Shown here: positions 54,863-63,163 of the stretch, piece after piece
How positions within the stretch are numbered: the stretch's first letter is position 1
Layout: every line of letters begins with the position of its first letter
Assembly (NCBI GenBank): GCA_004362315.1
Contig: SNWL01000003.1
Location: 1,054,001 to 1,118,000 of the forward strand
Source: Mycobacterium sp. BK086
Lineage (GTDB): Bacteria; Actinomycetota; Actinomycetes; Mycobacteriales; Mycobacteriaceae
DNA length: 64,000 nucleotides
Reading direction: 5' to 3'
Made by a program: the position numbers and the translations under genes
The notes under the pieces: model-generated
What the model was told of the DNA's origin: nothing
The model's input: the letters and a program-made list of their open reading frames with translations, nothing else
The model's database searches: none

Positions 54863-57003
54863 CCTCGCGATTCGAACGCGCCGAAGCGCACTGCGACCAC
54901 GCAGACGTCGTCGTCGCGGGGCGGCGGGGCCAGGGCGTGGGTGAGTTCGCGGCAGGCCTGGGGAAGCGACTCGTCACCGTTCCACTGGGCAACGAGGTCC
55001 TGCACGCGGGTCATTCCGGATTCGATGTCCTGGCCGCGCCGCTCGATCAGCCCGTCGGTGTACATGACGAGAATGTCGCCCTCGCACACCTGCACGTGGC
55101 CCTCGCTATAGGACGCTCGCTCAACCGGGCCGAGCACCGGGCCGTGCGCACCGGCCAGACGAATCACCGTCCCGGTCCCCGCCCGGCGCAGCAGCGGCGG
55201 CGGATGACCGGCCGATGCGTAGGTCAGAGTGGCCGACGCCGGATCCAGCGCGGCGACACCCATGGTCGCGAACTTGCCGTTGCTCGCGTGCCGGGTGAAC
55301 ATGTTGAGCGCGACCAGCAGCTGCGCGGGGGGCAAACCCTGCAACGCCAGCGCCCGTCCGGCGCTGCGAAGCTGCGCCATGTCCTCGACGGCGGGGAGCC
55401 CGTGCCCCACCACGTCACCGACCGCCAAATACGTTTGGCCGCGCGGTAATTCGAGTGCGTCATACCAGTCGCCGCCGAGACCCTGCACCACGTCAGCGGG
55501 TTCGTAGCTCACCCCGACGTCGAGACCGGCGATCGCGGTCGGGCTGGTCGGCAGCACCGCCGCCTGCAGCACCGCCGCGCGAGCATGTTCGTCGGCGTAC
55601 ACCCGGGCCCGCACGAGTGCCTGGCCGATCATCGTGGCGACCGCCGAGGTGTAGGCCAGTTGCGCGGTGTCCAACGGTTGAGGATCGGCCCACGCCAGCA
55701 CCAGGGCCCCAATTGCCTTGCCGCCCACCGTCAACGGCCAGCTCGCGACGGCCGCGCCCCCACTGGCAAGCATCCATTTGGCGTTGTCGGGGTATTTCCG
55801 GCGGTATTCGGCGACCGTCCGGATCACCACGGGCTTGCCGGTGCGAACGGTGTCGGTGGCCGCGGTGGCGTCACCCAACGCCACGCCGTCGGCGAACTGG
55901 TTGGCGACGAATTCGGGATAGCCACCCATGGCCACCCATTCGAGTTCGGTGCCCTCGTCGTTGACCAGGCCCACCGCGAGTGCTTGCGCGCCAGCATCGT
56001 TGATCACCTGGCCGAGGACGGCGTCACCGATCTGGTTCTGGGTGAATGCACCCGACAGCAACTGGCCGAGGTTGGCCAGCGTCTCCAGCCGCGCCCGCTC
56101 TCGCCGTTCAGCCTGGCGCTGCTGGACGGCGGTGACGCGCCCGGCCGCCTCCTGCGCGGTCAGCATCGCCACCAGCACGACGACGCCGATGAACGCCTGG
56201 CCGATCGCCAGCTGCCCGGGCGAACGCAGATCAAGACTCTCGAACGTCGTATAACCGGCGTTGGCCATGGCGTTGGCCGTGAAGGCCAACACCCCGCCAC
56301 CGAGCGCCGCACCGATCATGTCGAGCCGCAAGGCCGCCCACGCCATCACCGGCAACAGGAACAGCGCCGGTGGGAGCTCAAGACGGAACGACACCACCGT
56401 CAGTCCCCCCATGGCAACCAGAACCCCGACGGTGTCCAGCATTCGGGCGCGAAGCAGATGAGATTGGAAGCGCCACAGCAGAATCGGTGCACCGATCAAC
56501 AGCACGCCGACCCCGTCGCCGGCCCACCAGTGCAGTATCGCGATCACCGACCACGTGCCATTGGTGACCGCGGTGGTCACCCCGCCGATGAGGCCGCCGA
56601 CCAGCGGACCCAGGACCATCGCTCCGGCCACGAAGCGGAACAGGTCGGCTCGCTCACGGAGGTCAGGCGGCCCATTGCACCACGCCAGCACCAGCGACGC
56701 CCCGACCAGAGGCTCCACCGAATTGGCCACCGCGAATCCGATGGACGTCCCCAGGGCGGCCCCGTACCGGAGGTCGACAGCAAGCTCGGCCACCACGATG
56801 GCAGCCACGATCACCGGCCACAGCGCCCGCCGGTTGAGCAACATGGCCGCCACGGTGACTCCGGCGGACGGGAAGAACGCGGGCCCGATACCGGCACCGA
56901 AGGTCTGCCACGACAACACTGAACCGGCCAGATAGGGCAGGGCGACCCAGCCGAACAATCCGGCCGCATATCCGATTCGGTCGCGCACGCTCGGCTCGCT
57001 CAT
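54847..57003 (-). CDS. MASE1-GAF-PP2C (SpoIIE) membrane sensor phosphatase
   Basis: 718 aa. Residues ~10-290 form a MASE1-type domain of eight or so membrane helices (GWVALPYLAGSVLSWQTFGAGIGPAFFPSAGVTVAAMLLNRRALWPVIVAAIVVAELAVDLRYG). A short coiled coil (QQRQAERRERARLETLANLGQLLSGAF) leads to a GAF domain (~310-460), then an RsbU/SpoIIE phosphatase (~480-705) with VSYEPADVVQGLGGDWYDALELPRGQTYLAVGDVVGHGLPA, ASAGHPPPLLRR and GDILVMYTDGLIERR, whose Asp residues bind Mg/Mn. Such proteins usually dephosphorylate anti-sigma-factor antagonists; no partner gene is adjacent. Confidence 0.9.
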   Translation of the reverse strand: MSEPSVRDRIGYAAGLFGWVALPYLAGSVLSWQTFGAGIGPAFFPSAGVTVAAMLLNRRALWPVIVAAIVVAELAVDLRYGAALGTSIGFAVANSVEPLVGASLVLAWCNGPPDLRERADLFRFVAGAMVLGPLVGGLIGGVTTAVTNGTWSVIAILHWWAGDGVGVLLIGAPILLWRFQSHLLRARMLDTVGVLVAMGGLTVVSFRLELPPALFLLPVMAWAALRLDMIGAALGGGVLAFTANAMANAGYTTFESLDLRSPGQLAIGQAFIGVVVLVAMLTAQEAAGRVTAVQQRQAERRERARLETLANLGQLLSGAFTQNQIGDAVLGQVINDAGAQALAVGLVNDEGTELEWVAMGGYPEFVANQFADGVALGDATAATDTVRTGKPVVIRTVAEYRRKYPDNAKWMLASGGAAVASWPLTVGGKAIGALVLAWADPQPLDTAQLAYTSAVATMIGQALVRARVYADEHARAAVLQAAVLPTSPTAIAGLDVGVSYEPADVVQGLGGDWYDALELPRGQTYLAVGDVVGHGLPAVEDMAQLRSAGRALALQGLPPAQLLVALNMFTRHASNGKFATMGVAALDPASATLTYASAGHPPPLLRRAGTGTVIRLAGAHGPVLGPVERASYSEGHVQVCEGDILVMYTDGLIERRGQDIESGMTRVQDLVAQWNGDESLPQACRELTHALAPPPRDDDVCVVAVRFGAFESRGCGQG

Positions 57004-57109
57004 GAGTGCGGTCGACGCGATCGCTGGATGAACCGGCCCGCGTGCACGTGACGAGCGTAGTCATCCGGCGGTCAACCGGCGGGCTTCTCAGTGATCGCGA
57101 GCAAACCCG

Positions 57110-58108
57110 TCAGCGGTCGCGTCGGCGTTGGCCGAAGAATTCGACGGCTTCGCGGATCGACTCGTGCACATCGCGCGGCTGCCAGCCCAGCTCGCGGACC
57201 GCCTTGCCGTGGTCCATCGGGGCCATGATGTCCATCAGCCGCACAGTCGTGGGGTTCAGCGGCAGGTCTTTGCGGGTGACCGCGGCGGCGAGACCGCCCA
57301 GCACGCCGATCGCCTTCATCACCGGCTTGGGGATGCCCAGTCGGGGCGCCGGCCGTCCCGCCGCGCGTGCGGCAGTCTCGTAGAGCTCGCGGTAGGGCAG
57401 GTAGCGCTCGGAAATGATGTAGCGCTCCCCCACCCGCCCGTTGTCGGCGGCCAGCACCAGAGCCCGGGCGGCGTCCTCGATGCCCACCACTTCGGTGGCC
57501 ATCCCATCCATGTAGAACGGCAGCTTTCCGGCCGCCGCGGCGGCGACCAGGGAGCCGTGTGGGGTGGGCTGCCAGTCCCGCGCCCCATACGTGTTGGACA
57601 CGCACAGCGCCACCGCCGGGAGGCCCTTGTCGCGGCTGTAGTCCAGCACCAGCTTCTCGGCCGCGACGCGCGAGCCGATGTAGCCGCCGGCCTTGTTCCC
57701 CCAATTGAACGGGGTGGCCTCGTCGACGACGCCGCCGTTGCCCAGCCCTATGGTCCCGATCGTGCTGGTGAACACGAACCGGCGCAGATCGGCGTTCACC
57801 GCGACGTCCAGCACATGGCGCAGGCCATCGACATTGGTGCGGTAGAGCGGGGCGGGGTCGCGCAGATTGGCACGGGTGTCGACGACGCAGTAGAAGACGA
57901 CATCGCAGCCGTCCATCGCCTCTTTCAGCGCGGCGTCGTCGAAGATGTCGCCATAGAAGCGCTGCACCGGCAGGTCGTCGATCGCCTTGGTCGAGCTGCT
58001 GCGGCGCAACATCACCCGCACCGTCTCGCCACGCTCGACCAGTTGCCGTGTCACATGCGAGCCGAGGAAACCGCTCGCGCCCAGAACCAGTTTGTCGGTG
58101 CCTGCCAC
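57110..58108 (-). CDS. NAD-dependent epimerase/dehydratase family protein
   Basis: 332 aa from a GTG at 58108. Extended SDR: LVLGASGFLGSHVTRQLVERGETVRVMLRRSSS, DVVFYCVVDTRANLRDPAPLYRTNVDGLRHVLDVA and FVFTSTIGTIGLGNGGVVDEATPFNW. The active-site Tyr in GGYIGSRVAAEKLV is followed by Arg where the usual YxxxK Lys is expected. The C-terminal part (MDHGKAVRELGWQPRDVHESIREAVEFF) is typical of dihydroflavonol-reductase/3-beta-HSD-like members. Substrate unknown. Divergent from the small gene at 58231. Confidence 0.88.
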   Translation of the reverse strand: MAGTDKLVLGASGFLGSHVTRQLVERGETVRVMLRRSSSTKAIDDLPVQRFYGDIFDDAALKEAMDGCDVVFYCVVDTRANLRDPAPLYRTNVDGLRHVLDVAVNADLRRFVFTSTIGTIGLGNGGVVDEATPFNWGNKAGGYIGSRVAAEKLVLDYSRDKGLPAVALCVSNTYGARDWQPTPHGSLVAAAAAGKLPFYMDGMATEVVGIEDAARALVLAADNGRVGERYIISERYLPYRELYETAARAAGRPAPRLGIPKPVMKAIGVLGGLAAAVTRKDLPLNPTTVRLMDIMAPMDHGKAVRELGWQPRDVHESIREAVEFFGQRRRDR

Positions 58109-58230
58109 GCCCGCAGCATGCCCGATGACAAGGGAGAAGACAAGATTGCCGAAGTGTTCACAGCTGATTTTCGGGGAGCGTGGTTAGGATCGGCCGCCGA
58201 ACTGAAAAATGCGGAGGTCAAGCCACAGAT

Positions 58231-58587
58231 ATGAACGCGACAAGAGGGCCAGGCGCCGTCGCGAATCGGAACTGGTTTTCGGCAGTTCTGGGCGCGCTCG
58301 GCATCCTTGCCCTGGGGGTCCTGGTTGCCGCCGTCGTGAGCATGTCCCACGAGTCGGCACATCCCGTCGGGCAGCCGCGGCCCGCTGCGACCACCACCGC
58401 CTCGGTGGTGCCGGTGCACAGCACCGCACCCGTGCCGTCGTCCTCGGCGCAGCCGCCCGCCTCATGGAGCGTGACGGCCGTCGCCTCCACCCTCGCGACA
58501 CCGCCAGCGCCCGCCGCGCAGCCCCGCGAACCCAGTGTGCGGCAACGACTTCACGACATGTTCCCCAGACTGATCCCCGGTCACTGA
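58231..58587 (+). CDS. Hypothetical single-pass membrane protein, Pro/Ser/Thr-rich
   Basis: 118 aa from the ATG at 58231 (GGAGG 14 nt upstream). A short basic N-terminus is followed by one membrane helix (FSAVLGALGILALGVLVAAVVSM, residues ~16-38), then an extracellular region rich in Ala, Pro, Ser, Thr and Val, ending QREPSVRQRLHDMFPRLIPGH. No recognised domain. The low-complexity outer part could be a cell-wall spacer. Convergent with the peptidase gene (16 bp). Confidence 0.65.
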   Translation: MNATRGPGAVANRNWFSAVLGALGILALGVLVAAVVSMSHESAHPVGQPRPAATTTASVVPVHSTAPVPSSSAQPPASWSVTAVASTLATPPAPAAQPREPSVRQRLHDMFPRLIPGH

Positions 58588-58603
58588 TCGCGCGAGGCGT
58601 GGC

Positions 58604-59947
58604 TCAGTCCTTGAGGCAGGCCTCGGCCCCGTTGAGAACACCGTTGCGGAAGTGCTTGATTCGTTCGAATCCGGCGCCTTGGCGTTCGACGTCCCCGTCG
58701 CCTCGGAACACCAGCAGCGCGGTGATGGCCTCGTCGAGGTCGCCGGGCGAGATGCCGAAGCTGCTGGTCTCCTTGCGATTCTGCAGCAGGACGCTGGCGG
58801 TGTAGGCCCCCGCGAAGCAGTCACCACGCAGTGACTGGGTCTTGTCGTCGGACTTGTCGTTGGCCCGCGTCATCGCGGCCAGCCCGAACTGGGTGGCAAG
58901 CAGGGTCGCGACCGCATAGTCACCACCCTTGTAGTACACCGTCGGCATCGCGTCGACGTTGTCCCATCCGATGTAATCGTCTGGGACGCAATAGAACAGC
59001 GCATACCCCTCAGCGCGCGTGTCGCCGCACATCGGCGGGTTCGACGGGTCGAACGGCTCCAGGCCCTTCACCGGCACCCACGGCTCGCCGTTGGTCAGCT
59101 CCGGATACACGTGAGCCCAGTAGTCCTCGATGTCGTAGGGCACGTCGTTGACCATGGAGTCGTACGGCAACTCGCCTCCGGAGGCTTCGTCCTCGGCGTT
59201 CTGGAACGGAAGCTCGAGAACCATCGGGTCGTCGTCGCGATACGCCTTGCATGCGGTGGGCCCGTTGTCGAATCCGTCCTGGAACGCGCTGACCCGGTCG
59301 AATCCGCTGCCGTGCGCCGAGGGGTCGATCTTGCTGGTGCCCGGTGAATCACGCAGTTCCAAGATGCCGGCCAGAGCGTTGTCCATATCGGCGGCGTTGA
59401 CCTTGTATTCGCCGGAATTCTTTGCGTGCTTGGCCCACCCGCCGGCGAAGCAGTCGGCCTGCAGTTCCTGAGTCACCGTGCGGGCGGTGAAGTTGGACCG
59501 GGCCTGAATGGCATGGCCCCATTCGTGCGCCAGCACGATCGGAATGACGAAGTCGCCGAATTTCTTCTGCAGATCGGGCATCAGCTGCTCGGAGTCCCAC
59601 GCCACCACGTCCTTGGTCGGGCAGTAGAAGGCGTTCATGGAGATTTCTTTGGCATCGGACACACACGGCGGAAGCTTCGCCGATGACGGCACGACCGCAA
59701 AGAAGCCGCCAGCCACCGGCTTGTAGTCACCGCCGTAGAGCTTCGGATACTCCTCGGCCCAATACTTCTGCAGGTTTGCGATCGCCTGAATGGCGATCTT
59801 GTTCACCGGAGCAGACGCGTCGCCGGTGATCTTGATGTCGTCGGTCTTGGCGACCTGCGACGTGGGAGACGGGACGACGGGCTTGGGTCCTCCGCACGCC
59901 GCCAGGATGACGGCCAAGGCAGCAATTGCCAGAGCACGAGTTCGCAT
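58604..59947 (-). CDS. Neutral zinc metallopeptidase lipoprotein, duplicated domain
   Basis: 447 aa. Lipobox LAVILAACGG (Cys near residue 18) predicts a lipoprotein. The N-terminal half carries an intact zinc motif in IPIVLAHEWGHAIQARSNFTARTVTQELQADCFAGGWAKHA, where HEWGH binds zinc and LQADCFAGGW is the family's third-ligand region. The C-terminal half repeats the layout (ALFYCVPDDYIGWDN ... ATLLATQFGLAAMTRANDKSDDKTQSLRGDCFAGAYTASVL) but TQFGLAAM replaces HExxH, so it is an inactive duplicate. TAATGT six bases before the ATG suggests a leaderless start. Confidence 0.88.
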   Translation of the reverse strand: MRTRALAIAALAVILAACGGPKPVVPSPTSQVAKTDDIKITGDASAPVNKIAIQAIANLQKYWAEEYPKLYGGDYKPVAGGFFAVVPSSAKLPPCVSDAKEISMNAFYCPTKDVVAWDSEQLMPDLQKKFGDFVIPIVLAHEWGHAIQARSNFTARTVTQELQADCFAGGWAKHAKNSGEYKVNAADMDNALAGILELRDSPGTSKIDPSAHGSGFDRVSAFQDGFDNGPTACKAYRDDDPMVLELPFQNAEDEASGGELPYDSMVNDVPYDIEDYWAHVYPELTNGEPWVPVKGLEPFDPSNPPMCGDTRAEGYALFYCVPDDYIGWDNVDAMPTVYYKGGDYAVATLLATQFGLAAMTRANDKSDDKTQSLRGDCFAGAYTASVLLQNRKETSSFGISPGDLDEAITALLVFRGDGDVERQGAGFERIKHFRNGVLNGAEACLKD

Positions 59948-59953
59948 GGGCGA

Positions 59954-59959
59954 ACATTA
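59954..59959 (-). promoter_or_regulatory. Candidate leaderless -10 box for the peptidase
   Basis: TAATGT on the minus strand, six bases, ATG 59947. Confidence 0.45.
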
Positions 59960-59992
59960 GCCAATACCCGCAAATTCTGCGATGAATAGCTC

Positions 59993-60019
59993 AAAAACGG
60001 TTTGCCAACTGTGCAAACC
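59993..60019 (-). terminator. Intrinsic terminator after fadE22
   Basis: Leftward: GGTTTGC-N7-GCAAACC, perfect 7-bp stem, then GTTTTTG, 9 bp past the fadE22 stop. Confidence 0.75.
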
Positions 60020-60028
60020 CTGTGTGAG

Positions 60029-62188
60029 TTACTTGATCAGCGGGTCCCGGGGCATGCCGAGGATGCGCTCGGCGATCTGGTTGCGTGTGATCTCCGAGGT
60101 CCCCCCGGCGATCGACAGGGCGCGCGAGCCCAGTGCGGTGCGGCCCGCCATCTCTCCCTCGCCGCCGTCCAGCGCCACGTTGGGGCCGACCAGAGCCGCG
60201 GCGATCGTGCCCTGCTCCTGGAACTGCTCGGCCAGGATCAGCTTGGTGATATTGCCTTCCGGGCCGGGCCCGGCGCCTTCGAGCGCGCGCACCACGCGAC
60301 GCAGATTCAGCAGACGCAGTGCCTGATCGCGGGCGAGGAACTTGCCGACCCACTGAATCGCACCGGCATGCCGCTCGCCGTATCTCTTGGCCAGCGAGAC
60401 CAGCCAGGCGGCGGCAGGCGCGATGGTGCCGGCCCCGCCACCGATGCTGACGCGTTCGTTGCCCAACGTCGCGCGCGCGACGGTCCAACCGGAATTCGGC
60501 TCACCGACCACGTCCTCGTCGGGGACGAACACGTCGTTGAAGAAGACCTCGTTGAAGTCGGCGCCGCCGGTGATCTGACGAAGGGGCCGCACCTCGACAC
60601 CGGGCGCCTCCATGTCCAGGATCACCGTCGTGATACCGGCGTGCTTGGGCACCTCGAAATCGGTACGGACGGTGGCCAGGCCACGCTTGGAGTAGTGCGC
60701 CCCGCTGGTCCATACCTTCTGACCGGTGATCTTCCAGCCGCCGTCGACCCGGGTGGCGCGCGTCTTGACCGCCGCGGCGTCCGAGCCGGCCGACGGTTCG
60801 GAGAACAGCTGGCTCCAGATCTCGTCCTTGCGCAACGCCTTTTCGACGAACCTTTCGATTTGCGAAGGGGTTCCATGCTGGATCAGCGTCAGGATCACCC
60901 AGCCGGTGATGCCGTAGTCGGGTCGCTTGATACCGGCCGCCGCGAACTCTTCTTCGATCAGCAGCTGCTCGACGGCACCCGCCGCGCGGCCCCACGGCTT
61001 GGGCCAGTGCGGCATGATGTAGCCGGTCGCGATCAGCTCGTCGAGTTGCGCCTTCTCGTCCAACTTCGCCAATTCTGCTGCATCGGAACGGATCTGGGTG
61101 CGCAGCTCGTCCGCCTCGGCGGGCAGATCCAGGCTGTTGGCCCTGCTAACACCGGACTCGGTCAGGGTGAACACGTCGGTCACCGGGCCGTCCCCGCCGA
61201 GCAGCGCCTGCACCGTCAGTGCGCGGCGCAGATGCAGATGCGCGTCGTGCTCCCACGTGAATCCGATGCCCCCGTGTACCTGAATGTTCAACTCCGCGTT
61301 ACCCACATAGGCCGGAAACGCCAATGCGGCCGCCGCGGCGGCGACAAGCTCGAACTGCTTCTGATCGTCCCCGAACGCGCGAGCGGCATCCCACACGACG
61401 GCGACCGCCGACTCGGACGCCACGATCATGTTGGCGCAGTGGTGTTTGACCGCCTGAAACGTGGCGATGGTGCGGCCGAATTGTTCACGCACCTTGGCGT
61501 ATTCGACGGCGGTGTCGACGCAGTCCGACGCTCCACCAGCCGCCTCGGCGCCAAACAGTGTGCGAGCCAGGGCAACTGCCACCGAGCGCGCCCCGGACAG
61601 CACCGTCACCGGCGCATTGTCCAGCGAGACGCGGGCCGAGCGTCGGGCCCGGTCGAGACTTCCCGGCGCATCGACCGAGACGCCGTCGGCGCCGCGTTCC
61701 ACCAGCAGCACGTCGGGCCCGGACGTCAGCACCAGCAGATCGGCCAGACCCGCACCGAGCACCACGCCCGCCTCGCCGCTGGCCTTGTCACCGGAGGCAG
61801 TGACGTCGCCACCGAATCCGATTGCGGCCGTGACCGATCCATCGACGAGACCGGGCAGCAGACGAGCCTTCTGCTCGTCGCTACCGGTCGCCGAAACCAG
61901 GGCGGACGCGACGACGGTCGGCACGAACAGGCCGGGCGCGATCGCCCGGCCGAGCTCGTCGATGACCACCACCAGCTCCGGCAGGCCGAAACCCGAACCG
62001 CCGTACTGCTCGTCGACGTGCAGGCCGAGCCAGCCCAGCTCGGCCAGCTCCGACCAGAACGGCGGGCGGGTCTCCTCGGCATCGTCGGCAAGGAGATCCC
62101 GCGTCGCCGCCCTGGCTTTCTGCGTGGCAAGGAACGAGCGCGCCACCTCGCTGAGTTCACGGTGGTCGTCGGTCAGTGCGATACCCAT
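60029..62188 (-). CDS. fadE22: Acyl-CoA dehydrogenase, two-domain fusion
   Basis: 719 aa, twice the usual length because two acyl-CoA dehydrogenase modules are fused. Module 1 (~1-350): DEQYGGSGFGLPELVVVIDELGRAIAPGLF, EQFGRTIATFQAVKHHCANMIV, LNIQVHGGIGFTWEHDAHLHLRRAL. Module 2 (~375-719): WSQLFSEPSAGSDAAAVKTRATRVDGGWKITGQKVWTSGAHYS and ALSIAGGTSEITRNQIAERILGMPRDP, which bind FAD. Ortholog of Rv3061c. It feeds electrons to EtfAB, encoded at the other end of the window. GAGGAGG five bases before the ATG; co-directional with an SDR 56 bp upstream. Confidence 0.95.
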   Translation of the reverse strand: MGIALTDDHRELSEVARSFLATQKARAATRDLLADDAEETRPPFWSELAELGWLGLHVDEQYGGSGFGLPELVVVIDELGRAIAPGLFVPTVVASALVSATGSDEQKARLLPGLVDGSVTAAIGFGGDVTASGDKASGEAGVVLGAGLADLLVLTSGPDVLLVERGADGVSVDAPGSLDRARRSARVSLDNAPVTVLSGARSVAVALARTLFGAEAAGGASDCVDTAVEYAKVREQFGRTIATFQAVKHHCANMIVASESAVAVVWDAARAFGDDQKQFELVAAAAAALAFPAYVGNAELNIQVHGGIGFTWEHDAHLHLRRALTVQALLGGDGPVTDVFTLTESGVSRANSLDLPAEADELRTQIRSDAAELAKLDEKAQLDELIATGYIMPHWPKPWGRAAGAVEQLLIEEEFAAAGIKRPDYGITGWVILTLIQHGTPSQIERFVEKALRKDEIWSQLFSEPSAGSDAAAVKTRATRVDGGWKITGQKVWTSGAHYSKRGLATVRTDFEVPKHAGITTVILDMEAPGVEVRPLRQITGGADFNEVFFNDVFVPDEDVVGEPNSGWTVARATLGNERVSIGGGAGTIAPAAAWLVSLAKRYGERHAGAIQWVGKFLARDQALRLLNLRRVVRALEGAGPGPEGNITKLILAEQFQEQGTIAAALVGPNVALDGGEGEMAGRTALGSRALSIAGGTSEITRNQIAERILGMPRDPLIK

Positions 62189-62244
62189 CGGGTCCTCCTC
62201 GAGGCGGCGGTGCCTGTTCCTCTAATGCCTTACCACAGAACGGA

Positions 62245-63003
62245 TTACTTCGGGGCGAAGCGCTGCCCGGCATCCAGGCGGATGCACTGGCCGTTGAGCA
62301 TCGGGTTCTCGACGATCGCCGACACAAGCTTGGCGAACTCCTCGGGCTTGCCCAGGCGCTTCGGGAAAGCGGCGTCCTTGGTCAGGGCCTTGGCGAACTC
62401 GTCGGGGATGCCCTTGGTCAGACCGGTGGCGAACAGGCTGGGCGCGATGGCCAGCGCGCGGATGCCGACCGGACCCAGATCGCGAGCCATGGTCAGGCAC
62501 ATCCCGGCGATGCCGGCCTTGGCCGCGGTGTAGGCGACCTGGCCGATCTGGCCCTCGAATGCGGCGATCGAGGCGGTGTTGATGATGACGCCGCGCTCTT
62601 CGTCCTCGGGCTCGTTGTTGGCCATGTGCGCCGCGGCGAGCCGGCTGAGGTTGAAGCTGGCGATCAGGTTCAGGTTGATCGTGCTCTGGAAGGTCTCCAG
62701 GGCGTGCGGGCCGTTCTTGCCGTACGTCTTCTCCGCCACACCGCCACCGGCGGTGGTCAGGATGACGTGCAGCCCACCGAGCGCCTCGACCGCGTCGGCC
62801 AGGACCTTCTCGGTACCCGCGAAGTCGGTGACGTCGACAGGCAGGAACGGGCCGCCAACGCCGGCCGCGACCTCGGGGCCGTCGGTGCCCTCGCGGTCGA
62901 GAATCGCCACCTGGGCCCCACGCGAGGCCAGCAGTTCAGCACTTGCCCGCCCGAAGCCCGATGCGCCGCCCACGACGACTACCTTCTTGCCCGAGATCTC
63001 CAT
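62245..63003 (-). CDS. Short-chain dehydrogenase, 3-hydroxyacyl-CoA type II-like
   Basis: 252 aa. Cofactor motif VVVVGGASGFGRASAELLASRGAQVAILDREG (Asp favours NAD), GVIINTASIAAFEGQIGQVAYTAAKAGIAGMCLTMARDLGPVGIRALAIAPSLFATGL with the catalytic Ser, Tyr and Lys. The family is close to HSD17B10, the type II 3-hydroxyacyl-CoA dehydrogenase of beta-oxidation. Next to fadE22 and probably in one operon, it would act later in the same pathway. CAGGAG eight bases before the ATG. Confidence 0.9.
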   Translation of the reverse strand: MEISGKKVVVVGGASGFGRASAELLASRGAQVAILDREGTDGPEVAAGVGGPFLPVDVTDFAGTEKVLADAVEALGGLHVILTTAGGGVAEKTYGKNGPHALETFQSTINLNLIASFNLSRLAAAHMANNEPEDEERGVIINTASIAAFEGQIGQVAYTAAKAGIAGMCLTMARDLGPVGIRALAIAPSLFATGLTKGIPDEFAKALTKDAAFPKRLGKPEEFAKLVSAIVENPMLNGQCIRLDAGQRFAPK

Positions 63004-63151
63004 CCGATACTCCTGTCGGTTGACGCCGGCACGCTAACCGTGCGGCTTACAGTTCGCTATTCCATTCGCGGACACCCCGGTGGCGTCCGAGCCGGTACGC
63101 ACGTTACCGGCCGTCATAAATCGGTCATGAACAAGGGTGTCTACCCAGCGG

Positions 63152-63157
63152 TAGGTT
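63152..63157 (+). promoter_or_regulatory. Candidate leaderless -10 box for the oxidoreductase
   Basis: TAGGTT, six bases, ATG 63164. Confidence 0.45.
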
Positions 63158-63163
63158 GGGCGC

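Noticed and set aside
60002-62533. 843-codon plus-strand frame opposite fadE22
   Set aside because: Antisense shadow in high-GC DNA; the minus strand encodes clear acyl-CoA dehydrogenase motifs throughout.
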